Assembly: GCA_000431155.1 (NCBI GenBank)
Contig: HF985638.1
Span: forward strand, 5,865 to 69,864
Source: Bacteroides sp. CAG:927
GTDB taxonomy: Bacteria > Bacteroidota > Bacteroidia > Bacteroidales > Muribaculaceae
Length of the DNA stretch: 64,000 nucleotides
Direction: 5' to 3'
Under the pieces are notes generated by a model. The model saw only the letters and a list, made by a program, of their open reading frames with translations. It did no database searches and had not been told where the DNA came from. How positions within the stretch are numbered: position 1 is the stretch's first letter; the number at the start of each line of letters is the position of its first letter. The translations under genes were made by a program, and so were the position numbers. Shown piece after piece: positions 61,524 to 64,000 of this stretch.

Positions 61524-61808
61524 ATGGAAATTGTAGCAATCGACAAGGAGGTCCTTGACGCGATGTTCGAGCGCATGGCCTACCTTCATAATATGCTTCA
61601 CACGCTCTTTGAGAGAGTCCGCGACAAAAATCCCGACGACTGGCTTTCGCTTGAAGAAACCTGCCGCTTGCTGAACATCTCGGAGCGGAAAGTCCGAAAC
61701 CTTCAGTCAGGCGGCAGAATCGGCTTCGTAAGATGCGGTAAGAAATGTAAGTACAGTGCGCATGATGTGTCAGCCATTATAGCGAAAGGAGGTGCCGACA
61801 TTGAGTGA
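61524..61808 (+). CDS. excisionase-type helix-turn-helix protein 1
   Basis: 94 residues. Helix-rich N-terminus, then a HTH_17-type winged domain: DWLSLEETCRLLNISERKVRNLQSGGRIGFVRCGKKCKYSAHDVSAII. In CTnDOT two such small basic proteins (Xis2c, Xis2d) begin the excision operon. This is the likely Xis2c counterpart, by position. It overlaps the next gene by 8 nt. Confidence 0.75.
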   Translation: MEIVAIDKEVLDAMFERMAYLHNMLHTLFERVRDKNPDDWLSLEETCRLLNISERKVRNLQSGGRIGFVRCGKKCKYSAHDVSAIIAKGGADIE

Positions 61809-62097
61809 CAGAATATACACAGGGGCAGACGAGTCTGTAAGACTGTTCTTCTCTCAGTGCAGGCATTCCCTTGAAATGGCGGAGCGGTTGGTGAAGGAAT
61901 ACCGGCCGTCGCTTATGGGCAGGCGGTTCATCACGGACGCACAGCTTTCAGAGAGGCTGGGCATATCCCGAAGGACGCTTCAGGACTACCGCGACAAAGG
62001 GAAGATTCCGTTCTACCGTCTTGACGGCAAGATACTTTATGACGAGGATGACATTGAAAAATTCCTATCCGGGACATACCGGCCGAAATTCGATTAA
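61801..62097 (+). CDS. excisionase-type helix-turn-helix protein 2
   Basis: 98 residues if started at TTG 61801. AAAGGAGG (61785-61792) lies 8 nt before it. An in-frame GTG at 61792 overlaps that ribosome site and is less likely. HTH_17 domain in FITDAQLSERLGISRRTLQDYRDKGKIPFYRLDGKILYDEDDIEKFL. Likely Xis2d counterpart; it would steer the integrase towards excision. Confidence 0.75.
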   Translation: MSDRIYTGADESVRLFFSQCRHSLEMAERLVKEYRPSLMGRRFITDAQLSERLGISRRTLQDYRDKGKIPFYRLDGKILYDEDDIEKFLSGTYRPKFD

Positions 62098-62120
62098 TAG
62101 ACACCAACATCCGGCAATGC

Positions 62121-62160
62121 AAAAGACGGCAGCAGGGCAGAAATCCTGTTGCCGTCTTTT
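62121..62160. terminator. bidirectional terminator between xis and int
   Basis: AAAAGACGGCAGCAGG (62121-62136) with CCTGTTGCCGTCTTTT (62145-62160), with A and T runs on both ends. Confidence 0.8.
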
Positions 62161-62176
62161 ACTGTATATGTCGTTC

Positions 62177-63412
62177 TCAGCCGAGTCGCACCCCGTTGAA
62201 CTTGGTGCGCATGACCTCCATATCCTCCGATATTGTATTGTCCAAAAGTCTGGCGTATATCTGCGTCGTCTTTATATCGCTGTGACCGAGCATCTTTGAG
62301 ATTGTCTCAAGCGGCACATGGTTGTTGAGCGACATGGTCGCGAACGTATGGCGCGCGATGTGTGACGTGAGATGTTTGGAGATTTTCGCAAGGTCGGCAA
62401 TCTCCTTGAGATACGCATTTACCTTCTGGTTGGACATCACGGGAAGCACCACACCGGTTGTCAGCACGACAGGGTGGCCGCTGTATTTGCGCATGATTGT
62501 CTGCGGCACGTCAAGGAGCGGTATTACGCTCAGCTCCTCGGTCTTCTCACGGTTCTTCCTTATCCACATATTGCCGTTGGCGTCAGCCGATATGTCTGAA
62601 CGTTTCAGCGTTTTGACATCAATGAACGCCAGCCCTGTGAAGCAGCAGAACACGAAAGTGTCCCTGACACATTCAAGTCTTGGAAAAGCCTTCAGGTCGA
62701 GAGCCATTATGCTTTTCAGCTCCGGCTCAGTGAGGAAGCCGCGGTCCGCCTTAGTACGCTTGAAACGCTTTCCAAGAAACGGGTCGTCGCTTATCCACTT
62801 GTTGGCGATGGCATACTGGATCACATTCTTCAGGTAGCGCAGATACCGAACAGCGGTATTGTTGGCGCACTCCTTGCTTACTCGCAGGAAATGCTCGAAA
62901 TCCTGCACGAAACCGGCTGTCACATCCTTTATGGCTATATCCCTGTCGCCTCCGTGAGTGAGGGCGATGAACTCCTCCAGATAGGTGACACAACGCTCCC
63001 AGCGGCTGAAAGTGGCGTAGCCGATGTCACCGCGCTCATATTCCTCCCTGCGCTTCACGTTTGTCTCACGGAACACGTCGCAGAGCATCTTAGGCTTTTC
63101 CACCATACCGAAATAATGGTTCTTCATTATCTGCGGATTGATGTAACGGCCCTCGTTGAGCAGGCGGTTGTGTATCTCATAGAAACGGGAGCGCACCATT
63201 TCAAGATACTTGTTAAGCTCTAAGTCGCGGCGGGAGCGTCCCGCACTTTTCTGGGCGCGCTGGTCCCAGTTGGACGGATGTACCTTCCTGCCGATTGTAA
63301 ACTCGGTCTTCTGACCTTCGGTTGTGATTCTCGCATAGATGGGGTACTCCCCGTTGCTTTCCGAACGCGGCTTCCTCGGAAAGAAAGTCAGCGTAAAAAA
63401 TGAATCCTTCAT
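62177..63412 (-). CDS. int: tyrosine recombinase (integrase)
   Basis: 411 residues. N-terminal arm-binding domain (FTLTFFPRKPRSESNGEYPIYARIT), core-binding SAM-like domain ~110-205, catalytic domain ~220-400. Visible residues: H351, R354, H377, Y386. The first catalytic Arg is replaced by Ala262 in FTGLAFIDVKTL, comparable to the Ser of IntDOT. It joins the element to the 3' end of tRNA-Lys. It lies about 500 bp from the att core, with TGACTCACG-type arm sites between. A copy of the leader motif (63417-63432) precedes the ATG. Confidence 0.93.
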   Translation of the reverse strand: MKDSFFTLTFFPRKPRSESNGEYPIYARITTEGQKTEFTIGRKVHPSNWDQRAQKSAGRSRRDLELNKYLEMVRSRFYEIHNRLLNEGRYINPQIMKNHYFGMVEKPKMLCDVFRETNVKRREEYERGDIGYATFSRWERCVTYLEEFIALTHGGDRDIAIKDVTAGFVQDFEHFLRVSKECANNTAVRYLRYLKNVIQYAIANKWISDDPFLGKRFKRTKADRGFLTEPELKSIMALDLKAFPRLECVRDTFVFCCFTGLAFIDVKTLKRSDISADANGNMWIRKNREKTEELSVIPLLDVPQTIMRKYSGHPVVLTTGVVLPVMSNQKVNAYLKEIADLAKISKHLTSHIARHTFATMSLNNHVPLETISKMLGHSDIKTTQIYARLLDNTISEDMEVMRTKFNGVRLG

Positions 63413-63416
63413 ACTG

Positions 63417-63432
63417 TTGTGGGTTTAATGGT
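63417..63432 (-). promoter_or_regulatory. leader motif of int, predicted sRNA target
   Basis: Complementary to the sRNA at 14 of 16 positions, one further position being a G-U pair. It ends 4 nt before the int ATG. Confidence 0.45.
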
Positions 63433-63521
63433 TATATAAATATAATCATTTTCTGCCGGATATGCAACAGGCAAAGAACAGTATGAATATACGATGCGTG
63501 ACAGTAAGCGTCCGGCGTACT

Positions 63522-63811
63522 GCGTGAGTCAAAAATATCCCTGCAACTCACGGAAAAGCACAGAGGAAACATCCTCAAATGTTAAATCCGCCCTGAAAAA
63601 CACCCGTTGCACGCTCATTCCTTAAATGATGTTAATTTACGGGCTTTGTGCTTTGAAAAGTGGGGCCGGAGGGTGGAGCCATGAACCCTGAGCCTCCCGT
63701 ATCTGGACTGCATATCGCAGTAAAATACTGAACGGCAGGCGACTCACTCTCCGGTTCCTGCAATCGTGAGTCATTTGCCTCACGATGCGTGTGACTCACG
63801 CAAAACTCACG
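63522..63811. repeat. arm-type repeats (TGACTCACG / CGTGAGTCA)
   Basis: Six copies of the core in either direction: 63522-63531, 63546-63552, 63741-63747, 63765-63773, 63792-63800 and 63805-63811. Dense repeats between int and the att core are typical integrase arm and excisionase sites. The remainder of 63433-63850 has no gene. Confidence 0.6.
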
Positions 63812-63850
63812 CTCATGTGCCGAACTCCGCTGTATTATGCCGGATAGGGC

Positions 63851-63891
63851 AAAAAGAAAAACGCTGGAAATCAAGTGATTTTCAGCGTTTT
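63851..63891 (-). terminator. present terminator of tRNA-Lys
   Basis: 16-bp stem (63858-63873 with 63876-63891, one G-U pair), read on the minus strand, then TTTTTCTTTTT. It lies 24 nt past the tRNA 3' end, inside the ICE by the att model, so the element supplies a new terminator. Confidence 0.8.
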
Positions 63892-63914
63892 GCGGTGGAA
63901 GTCCGTACTTCCTT

Positions 63915-63927
63915 GTGATCCGCCTGG
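63915..63927. other. attachment site, integrase side (13-bp core)
   Basis: GTGATCCGCCTGG, the reverse complement of the tRNA-Lys acceptor and T-stem end; identical to 10382-10394. Confidence 0.65.
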
Positions 63928-63988
63928 GGCTCGAACCCAGGACCCCAACATTAAAAGTGTTGTGCTCTACCAGCTGAGCTAGCGAATC
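63916..63988 (-). tRNA. tRNA-Lys (anticodon TTT)
   Basis: 73 nt. Acceptor stem GATTCGC with GCGGATC (one T-G pair), D-arm GCTCAGCTGGTAGAGC, anticodon stem CAACA/TGTTG with loop CTTTTAA, T-arm CTGGGTTCGAGCCCCAG. Discriminator A; CCA is not encoded. Reads off the minus strand, with a terminator 24 nt downstream. Confidence 0.97.
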
Positions 63989-64000
63989 TCCGTTGGTGCT

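Larger units (their letters stand above)
10382..63927. mobile_element. integrative conjugative element in tRNA-Lys
   Basis: About 53.5 kb bounded by the 13-bp tRNA-end repeat. It contains a tyrosine recombinase next to the tRNA, two excisionase-type genes, an Exc-like topoisomerase, an RteB-like regulator, a complete CTnDOT-style tra operon (traA to traQ), relaxase, relaxosome protein and coupling protein, PcfK/PcfJ, and cargo (AbiE, PutAbiC-like, redox cassettes). TGACTCACG-type repeats occur inside both ends. The coupling protein is shortened, so autonomous transfer is uncertain. Membership of the abiE pair and the 10.4-13.3 kb part rests on the att repeat and one arm site. Confidence 0.85.

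Noticed and set aside
61368..61601. 77-codon minus-strand ORF over the small RNA and xis start
   Set aside because: It crosses a terminator and the excisionase start, and its sequence has no family features.

Overview
The window looks like a gut Bacteroidales chromosome, most likely Muribaculaceae or Bacteroidaceae. The reasons are the many TAnnTTTGC minus-7 boxes before genes, a CTnDOT-type tra operon, PcfJ/PcfK, DUF3408, DUF3873 and DUF3945 proteins, and Bacteroidetes-style C-terminal sorting tails. There are no rRNA genes and no CRISPR array. One tRNA-Lys(TTT) lies at the right edge.

Layout. Positions 1-10381 are chromosomal flank. They hold a DNA-alkylation repair protein overlapping a deaminase-like protein, a secreted protein, and an AT-rich defence operon (restriction-modification, HEPN and RhuM genes) behind what looks like a leader-peptide attenuator. 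Positions 10382-63927 are one integrative conjugative element (ICE) of about 53.5 kb inserted in the 3' end of tRNA-Lys. A 13-bp repeat of the tRNA end occurs at both borders, each next to a terminator, and TGACTCACG-type arm sites lie inside both ends.

The ICE reads as follows. An AbiE toxin-antitoxin pair is bracketed by 42-bp inverted palindromes (10.6-12.5 kb). A hairpin-rich non-coding block follows (12.69-13.34 kb), then the PcfK/PcfJ operon (13.3-16.1 kb) and a PutAbiC-like gene. The type IV secretion operon traA-traQ plus lysozyme lies on the minus strand (30.6 down to 17.0 kb). Mobilization genes (31.7-35.2 kb) include a coupling protein that ends early, and are followed by a 2013-residue methylase-MutS_I-helicase protein (35.2-41.2 kb). 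Metabolic cargo occupies 41.4-55.4 kb. The right end has an NtrC-like regulator, a structured RNA candidate, DUF3945, a topoisomerase-like Exc, two excisionase-type proteins and the integrase (55.5-63.4 kb).

The cargo consists of two parallel, diverged redox cassettes. Each has an AraC-family regulator, an alpha/beta hydrolase with a Cys nucleophile, a YqhD-like iron alcohol dehydrogenase, a flavodoxin-type protein and a cyclophilin-like exported protein. The second adds an aldo/keto reductase and a flavin reductase. The set recalls the E. coli YqhC-YqhD-DkgA aldehyde-stress system. Cassette 1 carries three copies of a 36-bp operator, each exactly 20 bp upstream of a minus-7 box.

The most striking signal is a candidate RteR-like small RNA (61412-61484) between exc and the excisionase genes. 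It contains a 20-nt stretch complementary to a motif found 2-17 nt upstream of the start codons of traA, traE, traI, traN, mobA, the DUF3945 gene, exc, xis and int, with a weaker match before traQ. This suggests one antisense RNA controls the excision, mobilization and transfer modules together.
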